From assembly GCA_037903355.1 (NCBI GenBank), contig JBAJFE010000003.1, forward strand, positions 62,001 to 126,000: 64,000 bases of DNA, in the 5' to 3' direction. This document shows positions 1-15,874 of this stretch, piece by piece; positions within the stretch are counted from its first letter, which is position 1; the number at the start of each line of letters is the position of its first letter. Below the pieces are notes generated by a model that saw only the letters and a list, made by a program, of their open reading frames with translations, made no database searches and had not been told where the DNA came from. The translations under genes were made by a program, and so were the position numbers. This stretch comes from Trichuris trichiura. Taxonomy: Eukaryota; Nematoda; Enoplea; Trichinellida; Trichuridae.

Positions 1-2010
1 ATTCGGCTCCTTAGTCAGAGCTTTAAGGAGACTTTCTCCCTCCCTCTGTTTCGTCCATTTGGGAAAGTACCGGCGCGAAAAATAAGCAAGCGAGAGTTCG
101 CGTGCCGAGCTGAACATTTGCATATTCGCGTTAACAAAAAGAAAAAACATGCCATCTCAACGAAGCGAACAAGAAAAGAAGACGGCTTGTACAACTCCAA
201 GGTTGGCATGCTTATCGGCGAGTAGGATCGAAATGCGTGGGGCACTTACAGCGTTTGATGAACCGATAAAGCTGATGAGCAGCGTAACGGCGCCGAACAG
301 TTGGACCAGTGAAAAAAGGCGGAAACTGAAACCAGTTAAACGGGTGTGTATGCGTGTATATGCGGCTATGAAAGATCGGACGGCTGGCCATTACCTAGCG
401 TAACTGCAGGCGCAATTTGAGCTCTTGCCACCGGCACTACGATGTGCCCGTGAAGAACAGGTGAAAGCCATACTGTCAATACGACGGCAGCGGTTAAGGG
501 GCAGTTGAAGCAAGTGTCAATTGCTACGAGTATCTCTATCTATGTATGCCTTTCTTGTGCAATATCCAAAGGTGGTGGCACAAAAGCGGCTCTGCTGCTA
601 TGTGCTGGCAGTGGCAGTACATCCAGAAACCTGTGAGAGAGCTGTCGCTTCTCTCCAATGGCCCGTACGTGCTTAGGACGAAAAGCGCTTATGGCCTTTG
701 TCCGAAGGAGACGCACGACCACTGTCTGCTAGCGAGACGTCTTGCTCTTCTCACTGTCAGTGTCCGTCTCTTTTATATATGTGTGGAACCAGTGGAGAAA
801 CAGCTCTTCTCCTTTCTCTTTGGAGCCGCGACACAATGGCGTTGCTGCTTTGACGGCACACAGCACACGCACACGCACAACTTGTCCTCTCCGCTAGGCG
901 ACTGGTTCGTTGGTCGTCGGCGAGTGGCAACGGTTGCTCCAAAGCTTCAGGAATGACTTAAAAAACAATAGGATAAGCGACGAGCACTGGAAACGGGTGA
1001 CGAAGACGCGAGCGCCGATCCGCGCTTATAGGCACATATTTTAGCTTCAAGTTGTATACTGAGCAGAAAAACTAAGTGCGCTCTTGCCAGCACGCTCGGC
1101 GAAACCACGTAGTCATCGCGCTTTTCAACTTCGCTCTCTCTCACTCACTCTTTGTCTATCTGCAAGCTGGCGCAAACAGTAGGCGCTGCGGTCGCTTTTT
1201 AAACGCCTTCCGCTACTCTTCTTTGATAGGAGGAGAGGTATGCAATGAAGCGATAAGAGCGCCCTCGTCAGATCAACTGCCAGTCCGACAATGGTAGGCA
1301 AAGTTGAAGCTCATTTGTATGTACCATTCCTTTTGAACAATTATAAAGTTGCCAAATAGGTGCGCTTGACATAGGTTAAAAGCGGGGTTGGACTAGGCGA
1401 GCGAAAGCTTTGTTGAAACGAGCGTATCGAAAGTATAAGAGACGAGTGACCGCCGAACGTCCATCACAGCAGGGCCGAGTTGGCCAAGACAAACTTGCTC
1501 AGCTCAGTCAATGGTAATAAACACACCCATGGAGACAAGAATATGCGAGCACGGCTGTTGCCAGCCGATGGAGTCGATTGGAAACTCCGCCCATGATTGA
1601 CCTCAACTTCTCCTTGCGCTTTGGGCCTTTGCAAAGCATCCGTGCGCACCTTATCCTTGGCCAGCTGACGTCAAACGGCGATTGGTCAATGCTGTACGCT
1701 CATTTTCTTGAAAGAAGTCCATTTCCAGAGCGCGGGATACGGCTATACTCCCTTTTGACCAACGCGACGACGCAACAAAAGCGTTCTCGTTGCTTTTTGT
1801 TTGACAACTTTGTTTCTGCAATCGGCGGTTGTTCACTATTTGCTCAAAGAAACATAATCTGTCGTTGCTTGAAAAGCTGATTAGCGATAAAAGAGAACGA
1901 CAAAGGTGTTCATGACGGACGTATGCAAAGCGTTGACGCCAATAATATCATGTCTTTTTATATGCTGGTCGCGTTCGAAATATGATCATCTCTGGGTCGT
2001 TTAATTTGGT

Positions 2011-2039
2011 GAGAAAGAGAGAGAGAGAGAGAGAGAGAA
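2011..2039. repeat. (GA)n microsatellite
   Basis: A nearly pure GA dinucleotide tract of about 29 bases. Related CT and GA tracts lie about 150 and 600 bp downstream. Confidence 0.9.
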
Positions 2040-3789
2040 ACTATACCTCCCCCCTCCGCTCCTGGTTCGCGCCAAGCAAACAGCTTTCGCCGATGTGCAC
2101 TATAGTGATGAGTCATCCGTGGTTGTCGGTGAAAACTTCGCCTGTTTGAGAAAGGTACGTTTTTTTCTTCTCTCTCTCTCTTCCTTCGTTTGGCAGACTA
2201 GTGTAAAAATGCGGCGGGTTAGCGGAGATGAGTAGACAAGTGGCTCCAAGCTACCATCGTTTGATCGTAGCAGCCGCCGGCATATGGGGCATATGAATAC
2301 AAATTCCAACAGATGGTCGGCACCTGTGGACGCTGCTGCGGATGTGACTATTTTTTGGGCTTTGCCTGATTTTGCCGAGAAATGATCATGATGATGACGA
2401 AGAGGACAACGACACCGACGACGAGCCGAAAGTTAAAATGCTTATCTCGCTCGAGCGTGTGCCTTGTTCGTTTACCCAACTATGCTAGCCTACGTGACAG
2501 CCAAGCTTGCAGCAAGTTTCTGCTTGTTAGACCATTGACGTCGATGGACGATACATCAATGGCCAAAGGGTAAAAAACTTTTACGGCTCCGATCTGTTCG
2601 ACGCAAACAGAGAATGAGAGAACGAGAGAGAGAGAGGAGGGCAGAATGTATTTATTTTGCAAATAGCGCGCGAGTTGGTTCTCAGCAGCTTGAAGGGAGA
2701 TGAATCGTAAGGAAATGCCCATTGGGCCCGTCCGTAATGGAGTTTCCAATAAAAAGGGCAAAGTCAAATATTTTTCTTCTCATCCCAACAAACTTGAAAG
2801 CAACCAGACGGCGGTGACGGACGATTGGCGTCTGCTTGCAGTCGGCAATGAAAATGTAACAGTGCCTTTACCTGCATAATTAATGGATGAATATTGCACC
2901 GCTTAGGAAGACAAGATTCCATTGGCCTATAGGCATCGCGTATTTGCCTCCTTCGAGAGCTCAGTAGTTGCAAGGCAGTCATAAAGCAACGCGTTTATCT
3001 TATTTACATTAGAAAAATTTTTCTGCTCCTCTTTCTCGTCTCAGCGCGCCTTAGTGGGCACTTCGGTCGACGTAAAAGCACAAACTATTAGGCTGCGGGT
3101 GAGTTGGCGTTGTCGAAAGGCTTTGCAACTGCGGACGGGTTTTACCGTTGTACTCTTTTGCTCAAAAGGCGGCTAGCTGCTTTGGCGCGTCAACTTTTTT
3201 TTATTATTCTTTTCTGTTGCGTAATTTTTTAAAACAAAAATTAGCGCCAACAGCTCGACGGTGGCTGGAGACCAATGGAAGCCTTTGTTGGCCTTCTTCC
3301 TATGCTTCTTTTTTTTCTTCCCATCGGCGCTTCCGTTCGGCACCCAAAGTAAAAGATGCTCTCTAGCCAACGAGCGCAGAGTTGTTTACGGTGAACTTTT
3401 CAAACAATTTAATTGCTCGGAGCCTGATCAGCTCGAGGAAAAAACTACTTTTAAAATCGCATCTAGTTGGCAACTGAATAAGTAAACTTGATTAGCCGTG
3501 GGCATTTTTTCTCGTTGCATCGCCGCCGAGGCGCGGGTGAAGGAAGGAACGATCGTAGTTCTGCATTTCCATTTCGAAAAGCTTGCTCGGCTCGTAAACG
3601 AGCCGTTGTTTCCAGTACGGGTAGCGTAAAATTTCATTTAACATCAATTAGCATTTTTTGATTTTTTCATCGGCGGAAAGCAGCCATTATTAGCTTTTGT
3701 ATTCGTCGATGGGCGCGAACGCTACCGGATAATATCGTGATTTTCTACTTGAAAATGTGGTTTCTTGGTACGGGAGCGTATGTTTTCAT

Positions 3790-3906
3790 AATGCAAAAGT
3801 TTTATTACGGAATTTTTCCCGTTTAATGTGATAAATTACTCCGGAGCTTTTCCGGAGTAATTTATCACATTAAACGGGAAAAATTCCGTAATAAAACTTT
3901 TGCATT
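3790..3906. repeat. Perfect 56-bp-arm hairpin (foldback)
   Basis: The left arm (3790-3845) and right arm (3851-3906) are exact reverse complements by eye, with a 5-nt loop (3846-3850). The 12-mer GTGATTTTCTAC stands at about 3737 and again at 3907, just outside the right arm. There is no coding capacity. Perfect arms mean a recent origin, constraint, or an assembly foldback artefact. Confidence 0.85.
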
Positions 3907-6900
3907 GTGATTTTCTACAATTTTAAAGCGGATAGTTTTAAACATGTTCGCAATTCAAGAATGGAAGCCTAAATCCCGAATAGCAAAAATATTCGTTTGA
4001 GCCTTGCTGAATCTTGTAAAATGTTAAGCGCGAAGAGTAGCAATGTTTTCGCGACTGCGTTTAGTCGCGCGAAAGAAAGCTGCATGCACTTTTCGTAACC
4101 ACTGAGTTTAAAAATTATTTTTGTTATAGCTCGTGAGCGAAAAAGTTCGATATTGCTTTGCTAAGCGTGCTGGCCGAGCGCGTGATTACGCGTATGTTGA
4201 AAAAAGGAAAGGCATTTTAAAGCATTAGTCCCTTTTGACATAAGTGCAACTGCTCTGTGTTGCCTTTGCGTCGACTGGTTGCTTTTCCAAACCTGAATTT
4301 CACTTTGCGGCATGATGAATTGCTTTGGCATGACGCATTAGCGTCTGAGACTTTTAACTTTGGAAAAGCAAGCTGCCGGTAGTTCTTGTTGTCAAGCGAT
4401 GCTTCGGCAATGGTCAACCGCCCGTATTGTGCCGCGTTGTTGAGCAAATGAACGCCGAAGGCCCAAAATGTCATTTACCTCCCGTGAATTCCATTACGCT
4501 GACGTATGCGTGCTAAGGAGTAAAGCGGAGGCTCACAAAGTTGTGAACTTAAGCATTAAGTTTCCGTGGGAAATTTTCGACCATTGGAACGCTACTTTTA
4601 AAAACAGTCGCGCGGCGGCTGCACGCGTCTTTGGACCAACTGAGCGGCTATCGGAAGCAAGTAAGAGTGAAAACTTCATTCTCAACTGCTGCTACTCATC
4701 GTTGTTGGTTGCGTCAATGCGACGAACGGACGGACGCTCCTCTTAGTTTTCGTAACACGCGTAGTATTCGTCTTGCTTTTTGGCAACGAGCCAATTTGTA
4801 ACTGTAAAGCCAACTTCCGCAAAGTTGTCCAACCCTACTGCGGAAGTTTACTTTCCAATGTCGCACTGAGAACAACTTGGCTCCTAAAAAAGGTTTAATA
4901 CAGCGCGGTCAGCGTGTATTGTTTATGCGTTCGCTTGCTCATGGCATCGCGTGACTTTGCTGGAAGCATCTGACGTCGTTGGGCAAAGGGCGCACAGAAG
5001 GAAGTGATCCACAGCGAAAGCCACGTTTTTCCAGCGCCAATCAACGGGACGAAGATGAATTGGTTGCTTTTCGCGGTAGCAGATCCCGTTGCGCTTTGGC
5101 AAACTGCAATTAATAATTTGATTTCCCGTTTTGTGTTTCAGTGCTATTTCCTTTCTTTTTTTTGTCTGCCAACTATTTGCTAATGACGGAGCGCTCGCTA
5201 CGGTCGCCATTGGCTCTCCGAATGGCAAAACAACAATCGTTGTCCGAAAGGACTTGCGCGATTTGCCAGGAAAGGTTAAAAGCAGGATTTGGAAAATCCG
5301 CCGCTCAGAGTTGCTTAGAAAGTTGTTGAATAAGTTGCGCAAGCGTCCGTTTTCCTTTTTAAATATTGAGGAGGCGGACAAGTTGTAACGGCTTACCAAG
5401 CGCCGCATCAAAGGTCGTTCGCTCCATCACTTTTCCCTGAGTTCTCCCAGCGGCGAGTATCCATCATTTTTGAACAAAAATAGTTGCAACTAAAGTTTTT
5501 CTTTGCGCCAATGGTATGTATTCAACAAGAGACATTTCCAACTCGTCTCCTCTACAAAAGCTTTCCAAAACTTCAAATTAATCGCGCTTCATGTAAAATA
5601 TTGAGAAAGGTCGCTCTACGATTGTCATGCTGCTGTACAAAAAGAAACGAACGCCATTTCCGATTGTGTACTCACCTTAAGGCAGGTTTTGTCAAGTTTG
5701 GCGCGCTCGTTTGCCAGTTGTAATAATATTTACGTACCGACAATTCAATTGTAGCGTAAGAAGCAATATGCAAATGAACAAAAAGCGCTATATTCAAAGT
5801 TACTTGAAGCCGCTGCGCAAAAAAAAAGAATTTTATTTCCTAAGTTCTTTGTTTTCGCAATGGGTAAAAGTCCCATAGAATATGAATTTTACCAACTCGC
5901 CCATCTCTGCAAGCAAAGTGGCTGCTTTAAAAGCGTTTCCTTTTGTTCCAGGACAGCTCACCTTCCAGGTGCGCCCGTTGACTCATCTTTCTTCCAATGC
6001 GCATTAAACGTATAAGTGCAGCCGCAGGTGGTATTTGAAAAACATTTTTTCGCTTCATTGTCGCGCCAAACGATCCTCAGCCCATTTGGTTACGTCCACC
6101 TTTCCGAAAGCGCCAGCTAGACTAGTTTGCGCGGCGGCCAAATGGCCGCAATGTTTCCAAGTATTAACCATTTTGATTTTTTTCTTTCAAACAGAATACT
6201 TTTCCTAAATGGCTTGCAGCCATCTTAAGCGCGTTGGAATTTTGGCAAAAACTCATCCCATTATTTATTCACAGTTTTGCGGTTCCTTTGATGTTGGCTA
6301 ATTTTTTACGAAAAATATCCGGCGAGTAAACGCGCCGTGTATACTTTTTTAAATTTTACTTTCGTTAAACTTTTTTTGTCCAAGAATTAAGGCTAATTGT
6401 TTATTCCTTTTTACATTTGCGCGTTGCGACGACGGACGAACGGTTGTCCTTGTCGTTTGCGTCATTGCCATTATGTTGTTACATTCCATTTAGGAAATTT
6501 TTAAGCACCGCAAATGCGCTGCGCTCCTGGTAGCTACTACGCTTTAGTCTTTACTGAGAAACTGCCGACCGTCGCTTGCTTGATTTGTACGAATTGTCTC
6601 TCAACAATGTGTAAGTATTGATGGAAAAACAATAGTCGAATAGCAATAGGAAATGCGAGTAAACAAGTCGTGTCTTTCGCTTTTGAAATCTTAAACGCTT
6701 CTTGCCATATATGGTCAATGTGAGAGCGTATTGGTTGCGCTTGTCAGAGATTGGCAAGGCAGCAAGCGCGTATATCCGCGGGTTGTTTTCCGAGCAAAAG
6801 AAAATGAAGCAAACGCTATGCCGACCATTCGCTTATTTACATGCATAATATTGCCGTTTCCAGAAATTGTCAAGCGGTTGTTCGCTTGCTTGGCAACGGT

Positions 6901-9034
6901 GTTTAATATTTTGTAATTTCAAATTACCTCTTCCTATCGTAACGAAGCATTTTCCATTGGAAATTCTTTTTTTCCTTGCGCGCTTGAGCTGCTACTTCCA
7001 ACATTGGCTGATATTGATGCTTTGGACTTGCAAGCAAATTTTCTTCTTACTGTCTCCTTTCAAATGCGGTAATATTTAAGCTTCATTTAGCCTTTCTCTT
7101 TAATCCAAGCAACATTCAGTTTACAGTAGTGGTTTTTCCAGTTTCTTTGCTGAAAAATTACTTGCTTCTTTCTCATTGGGTAGCATCGCCTAAAGTGTAG
7201 AAAGAAAGTTTAGTTCTACTTTGTAACGCTGCCGCAAATAGTAACCGTAAGGTTAGCAGTAAAGGGAGCAACACGTGATAGACGTATGTCTGTTTTCTGA
7301 GAATATTTTAAAAATGAGCGTTTTTGCTGTGCGCGGAGTGCATTCGTCCGTCCAGTGCGAACTGAGCGCATATGCATGTTGCATATGTCGGCCAATATAT
7401 TCGGAAGCGTTTGCACTCTCAGCTTTACAACTGACGAAGCGGTTGATGGTTTAGCAATCCATTTTGCTCGTCGTACAGCTTTTGTCAGAGAACGCTTTTT
7501 AGCTAATGGACTTTTATCTTATTTTTTGTCACTAAGTATTGGCCGACCGAGAATGTCGACTTTGAAAAATTTTATCGCATGCTACGCTAAGCATTCCGCG
7601 CGGATCTTCTAGCCGTTGCTGCAACTTTTCTCTTATCTTCCTTTCCTCGTCAGATCATTTAAACGCGTCAATCTTTCCGCGATAAGCTAAAGGCGATTTC
7701 GTTGAATAATGACACTCAAAGACAACTAAGCTATCACAGCTCTACTAAGTTGGTCGTTGCTCAGCTTTTGCGGTCAGTATGAGAGGACGTTTTTTGGTTG
7801 TACGGCGCGTCATTTGAAAAATGAAAAGAAGATATTCGACCAAAAAGTGTTCTTAGTTTTGGCAACCAGACGCGTTCAAGTTGGCCAGCTTGCCGTGTCC
7901 GGTGAATTGCAATATATAGCTCGGCTAAATGTTTCCGCTCTTTTCGCTGACAGATTTGCGTTTAAAAATTCAAAAATCTTTTTTACATCAGTACCTTCCT
8001 TCGGCTTGATACAAATTAAGCAAGCGATCCGTTGGCGAGATGCCGCCCAAAAACTTTCTGTTGGCAGTTTAAGCCAGCGAGACGTAGAAGCGTCCGTTCT
8101 TGCCAGTATTGTTCAACAAAATCTGAAGCGAAAGTTATCCCATTGCAACAAGCTTTTTCGTCGAGTAGCTTGTGAAGGCATTCGCCTTTTCCATTAACAG
8201 CGTTCGTTAAGTGTGCTTAACCTGCCAAAAGTGGTGGGAGGAGGAAAATGTAGCTACGAACAAAAGCAAAATGTTGGATTCTACTAAACAATGCATTGTG
8301 CGGACAGCAGCGGTTGTTAAAACGATGTTTAGCATAAACCTGCTTTTCAGCATCCGTCGTCGTTTCGAGGTCGCCGAATGTAAGGTCTAGTGGACGCCAT
8401 TAAAGAGCTGTCCTTCATGTTGCGCAACGGTAAATAGTGAAGGTGATTTTTGGAGTAATTATAATTCCTTTTAAACATTGCTCGTATTTCGTTGCTTGAT
8501 GAGGTGACTACTCCAAGTGTTCACCTGCTGATAAAGTGTGTTTTTGAAATTGAATTCACATTCAGGTAAAGATACAAAAGCACATACATATTCGCGCAAC
8601 CGTGCGCCCGTTGGTGCGGTGGTTATAATCTCATTTCGTTCGGTTCTTTACGCATCAATTCCGTTAGGCAATCCAGCTACCTCATTTTGCTTTACCTGCA
8701 CCGACCTCATTCACAGAAGCGATGGACAAATCAGGTTTTATGCATTGACATACGAGGCCCAGTTAAAAACGATCCGTGAACTAACCGCTTTGTTTACCCA
8801 ATCGTTCCCCACAACGTAAGCAGGCAGAATAGCCCTGGCAGTTCTTCTTGTACTTTCTTTTCACTGCTTTTGACGGCGTGTCTCAGTAGTATACTCAGTG
8901 GCACTGTCACATTGAACAGCTGTGTGTGCACTTAAGCATAGGCAAACTTGTTGCTTTCTCACCATTTGTGTCTACTGCGTACAACTTTTTCCTCGACAAC
9001 AGCGGTGAACTGTTCTTCTTGCTTTTTCATCGTC

Positions 9035-9515
9035 ATGTATATCAATCCAACGTTGGTGATTAGCTGTTTTTCTCTACTTTTCTTAATCAGCTCTACGAAG
9101 GTGAATGGATACGCATAATTGACTTTTACGTATCTTATCGTTGCTTAATTTTTTGAAGGCTTGCAACCCGGCTGGATATGGCAATCCCTACTACTACGGC
9201 GTATACCAAAGACCTTATCCATATTACGGTAGCTGTGGTGTGGGGATGTGGCCATGCATGAAGCGACGAGATGGAAGTCAAGGAGAGCCGCAGGTCGATT
9301 TTAGTCAAAATCGTCCATCGTTTCCGGCGGTACCAACAGCTCCTCAGATGCCTTACTTTCCGCAGCCGGCACCTCCGCAGTCGGTACTTCAAAGCGGTCA
9401 GCAAACCGGCAGTACGGGCTACGGTGGTCTAGGCGCCATATTCAGAAAGCCTTCCAACGTTGCAAGGCCTTGGGAACCTGCCCAGCCGCAAAGCGATACC
9501 GTTGCCGCCTCGTAA
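9035..9515 (+). CDS. Secreted Gly/Tyr/Pro-rich small protein
   Basis: Two-exon model: 9035-9100 and 9159-9515, with a 58-nt GT-AG intron in phase 0, giving 140 residues. Exon 1 encodes a typical signal peptide: a short polar start, then a hydrophobic core ending near Ser-Ser-Thr-Lys, with likely cleavage near residue 22-23. The mature part opens with a Gly/Tyr/Pro-rich stretch (residues ~26-45) containing three Cys, followed by a Pro/Gln/Ser-rich low-complexity region without a folded domain. I do not recognise the family. Composition resembles GY-rich cuticle, eggshell or antimicrobial-like secreted peptides of nematodes, but that is composition only. A poly(A) signal lies 138 nt after the stop, supporting a real transcript end. 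Confidence 0.65.
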
Positions 9516-9652
9516 AGTTGTGTCTTCCACTTTTGTCATTAAGCGCCAACAGCCTTAAAGAGAAGTTGGAGCGCCAATGGCTTTCAACTTTTCCACTGCT
9601 ATTATCTGGTGATATTATCTCGGTTTGATTTGAAGCCGCCATCTATTGTTGA

Positions 9653-9658
9653 AATAAA
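9653..9658 (+). terminator. Poly(A) signal AATAAA of the secreted-protein gene
   Basis: Canonical AATAAA about 138 nt after the stop codon at 9513-9515, on the same strand and in an AT-rich context. Confidence 0.6.
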
Positions 9659-9789
9659 ATCTTCCTTATTTTGACGTTAATGTTGCGCGCGTTCACCTTC
9701 TAGGCGTCTGCTTTACCGTTTGAAAGTCGAAAATAGAGTTGGATGGAAAATTGGAAATTTTGAAATCTATTTTCGACGCTGTCGACAGG

Positions 9790-10215
9790 TCATCCTTTCC
9801 GGTAGAGCTGCGCGCGATTTGCACTGACGCTTTCGAAGCTTGGAGAATCGTCGTTGGAGTTGGAACTTGCGAGTGGTTGCTTCCTATGCTCTATTACTTG
9901 TAGTGAGTTGAACACTGGTTTGCCAGCCGATGCGTTCAGATGACCTGAAATGATGCAAGCTAAACATGTAGAACGTTGTCGGCTTGCCAGCGTTAGCCAG
10001 ATTTTCCGCATTACCGGAAGAACATTGCTAAACAAAAACTGGAACACGGCTTTACCATTTATGGTTTTGTAGGGAGTATCGAAGCGACGTTGAAAAGTAT
10101 GCCACGCACACGATGACAACAAAGAGCTGTAAATAGGCGTCGTCTGGGAAAAACATTCGGTCGCTTCTTGAATGAAACGCCGGAAAATGAAGCGCAAAAT
10201 TTCTTGCACTTCAGC
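9790..10215 (-). CDS. Possible terminal exon, unknown protein
   Basis: The minus strand is open for 141 codons, starting directly after a pyrimidine-rich stretch ending in TAG (10216-10219), a good splice acceptor, and ending in TGA at 9790-9792. The translation begins AEVQEILRFIFRRF and has plausible hydrophobic/charged alternation in its first two thirds and a Ser/Asn-rich tail. No start codon or upstream exon could be assigned; the open stretch at 10534-10725 on the same strand is a weak candidate. No family is recognised. It could equally be a chance open frame between two plus-strand genes. Confidence 0.25.
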   Translation of the reverse strand, partial: AEVQEILRFIFRRFIQEATECFSQTTPIYSSLLSSCAWHTFQRRFDTPYKTINGKAVFQFLFSNVLPVMRKIWLTLASRQRSTCLACIISGHLNASAGKPVFNSLQVIEHRKQPLASSNSNDDSPSFESVSANRAQLYRKG

Positions 10216-10912
10216 CTACAGAGGCAGAAGGACGAAAATGGAAATGAACTTTACGCTGATGCGAAACGGCTGCTATTGTGCGCTAATACAAAAGCAGCAA
10301 GTTCAAAAATTCACTAGCTCACTGGTGCCAAGAAGTCAAATTGCGTCATAATAAACGCAGGCGCAACCGTTTTTTTTCAAATTGAATTCTCCTTGAAAGG
10401 TACGCGCAGTCGAGTCAAACAAACGGTCAAACAAAAATGATACCTAGCGAGAGCTCTCATTTCTAAAAAACGCAAGTTTTTGTTCAGATTCCGACGCTGT
10501 TTTTTCTCTTGAGCTTAAAAACATGCAAATCAATTAAGGTTTACTGTATGCATAAATTTTGGTTTGACTCCTCATCGCCTCTTGTTGAGTACGTTGCGCG
10601 TTATTCCGATCAGATATTCTTTGCATAACGTAAGTAACAATCCGAAACAACAGAAAATTAAGTAATCGAGCAAAACTCCGTACGCTGAAACGTTGAGACG
10701 CTAAAAGCTTGTAATTCAAAGACACAATGAAAGCAATAAGTTTTATATTTAAACTAAGCAGTTTCCTTTGCCTTTAAGTAACTTTTTAGCGCACTATTTT
10801 GAAAGTCTCACTGACAGCATTGGCATACTGTACTGCTGCCTGAGAATAGAATACTAGCTTTTCTGTTCCGACGAAACAATAGGGGCTTTCTTTAGTTCGC
10901 ATTCCAAAAACA

Positions 10913-13666
<2,754 letters not shown>

Positions 13667-15874
13667 AAACCGTTTCCATGTTATTCGTTATAAATATGCT
13701 CATTTAACGTGATTAAATTTTTATTGCTAAAGTGCGCGCGTCAAACATACTGTTCCGTTTTTTTATTTGAGCTGCTGTAAATAATGCGCAGGATCAATTT
13801 AAATTTAAGGGTTAAATATTTAAACTATAGTTGAAAACGTTGCTTTTAATTTATAGGTCCCGCAGTAGAAATTTTATTTTTCAAAAGTTCTTCAGATATT
13901 GCCAAAATTCGTCCCAAGTTGTTTAATATGGTAACTGTAATTAAGCATAAACAGTGAACAACCTTAACTTTTTCTATTTGCAAAGTACGATTCTATTTTT
14001 AGCTTACGTTTAGGTGGCGTATACGTATCGGAGTCAGCAGGAAATTTAGTTTTTTCGTTATTTCACCTGCATTCAGCTGTGCACCCGATTGTCATACTGT
14101 AGCTCGTTTGGCCGTCTTCTTCTGGGCTTTCCAATATCCAAAAACCGACATAAAGCTTATACTTTTGCTTAGGTGTAAATAAGAATGGATTAAAATGTAG
14201 GATTCTTAACAAAAACGATAAACGTTTCTCAACTGGTGGAGCGCATAACCTACAAAACCTTTGTAGTGATTTTTCTAAAATTCATTTCAACGTATATATT
14301 TTTTAAGATTATAACTTGAAGTAAATTAATCACTAAACGAGCTCTTTAGCTGCACCTTACAATTCTTTCCTGCGTATCATCTTTTACTGTATGAAATAAT
14401 CTACGTCTTACTGCTCCGCGACTTTCAATTCGATCGTAAGTATTCAATTAAATACATTTTATCAGGACAGTTTAGACAGAGTTTTTGCCTGAACAGTAAT
14501 TTACCTCCACCTATTGTAAGAAATAAGCTTGTTTGCCTGCAGCCGTTTCAAATTGTTTAGAATTGTCTACGAAGTAAGCTTGTTGCTCGGTAGAGCTTTG
14601 AGTGATTGAACAATTTCGGTTTGGACAATCACGGAAGCTTTCTGCGAAATGTTTATTCAAACAGAATTCCGCAGTACAACAAGCCTGCTTCGTGCGGACC
14701 GCGAAGTGCTACCGCGAATGGCTTCCATTGTTTAATAAAACTAATTGAAATTCAGTCTATGCAAACTGAACATTGAATAGTTCCCTGTTTTACTTCAAGC
14801 TTTTTGTCCGCCCAGTTTTCTTTTAAGGGTGCAAAGGCGTCTACGGTAATCAGACTTTAGCACTTCACATTTTTACCACCTGATATAAGCTGCTTACCTA
14901 CTAATGCTGATCTCGAATACGATTTATTCCTCTTTTAATCCTCCCTATCTGGATTTAAGGCGTAACCTAGTATCAGCTCTTAATACTATCTTGTTTGAGA
15001 GAAAGCGAAAAGATTTGTAACTATCAAAGATTAACGTGACTCTTACCGTTGCAAGTTTATTGAAGCAAAACGCTGAGATACAGTCTGAATGTTTACCACG
15101 AATACGTTGGCTTTTGTTTGGTGTTTGTGATTCTTTATCAGCTACCTGTTTTCTATTTTAGCCCTTACTTTGCTAGTAGCATCGTTGCTCTTCTTTCAGT
15201 GTAGGATTGAATAGATTCTTGCTCTCTTGAAGTAATGGTTGTAAGGTCTTCTACGGCTTTTTCCGTTTGTTTTGTCTGTGCTGGTATCTGTAATTGAACG
15301 AAACAACTGCTCTACCAACGGATGGATGAGCCGTTATTAAGAAAAATTGTACAGGATCAATGCACTGAACTTTTAATTTCAAAGCTTTCGGAATGCTCTA
15401 GTTCCGTCGTCAGTGAGATGGAGGAGAGCTTTTGAAGCAATATTTTATTTCCTAATTCATGTACGTAGACTACTTTGTTTCACGCCACCTTGCCGGGCAT
15501 CTATAAGACCATTTTGAAAGGGCACAACATTATTGATTAGTTTCACGGATAAGTACTTTTGTCCTTGGGGTTCGCGAACAGAGTAATGTAGCGTGGCATG
15601 TCATAGTTCTTAGCAGTTCTCCGGTATAACGATTGTTTCACGATGCATCAACTGATTAGAATAACATCTGCTGGGAAAGATCTGATGTATCACTATTGGA
15701 AGTTTTATCTTATAATTTCACGCTGCTCCTGAGGCGACGAATTATTCATTTCAATAGATCAACTTTCAGCTGATGCTTTTTTCACATTTCAAATCATTTT
15801 CGCGTTGGCTACACGCGAACACAATAAGCGATCTTTGTGCCAGAAACTTCCAGCTGAAGTCACATGCAAATGGT
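13667..15874. other. Gene-less spacer
   Basis: No gene seen on either strand; open frames are short. A weak inverted repeat lies at about 14569-14702, where ACGAAGTAAGCTTGTTG on the left corresponds to the complement of a nearly identical word on the right (15 of 17 positions). The spacer ends at the large foldback. Confidence 0.5.

Larger units (their letters stand above)
1..9034. other. Gene-less 9-kb block
   Basis: I find no gene here. The open frames are short, overlap on both strands and match no family I know. The first ~5 kb looks richer in G+C than later intergenic DNA and has several GA/CT tracts (near 2011-2039, 2163-2182 and 2614-2638). A perfect hairpin lies at 3790-3906. The block could be regulatory DNA or long introns/5' leader of a gene outside the window; the sequence does not decide. 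Confidence 0.5.

Noticed and set aside
4923..5411. Minus-strand open frame of 162 codons in the gene-less left block
   Set aside because: No recognisable domain, overlapping open frames on the other strand, and no splice or poly(A) context; probably chance in G+C-richer DNA.
7757..8197. Plus-strand open frame of 146 codons
   Set aside because: No ATG at the start, no family features and no convincing flanking exon.
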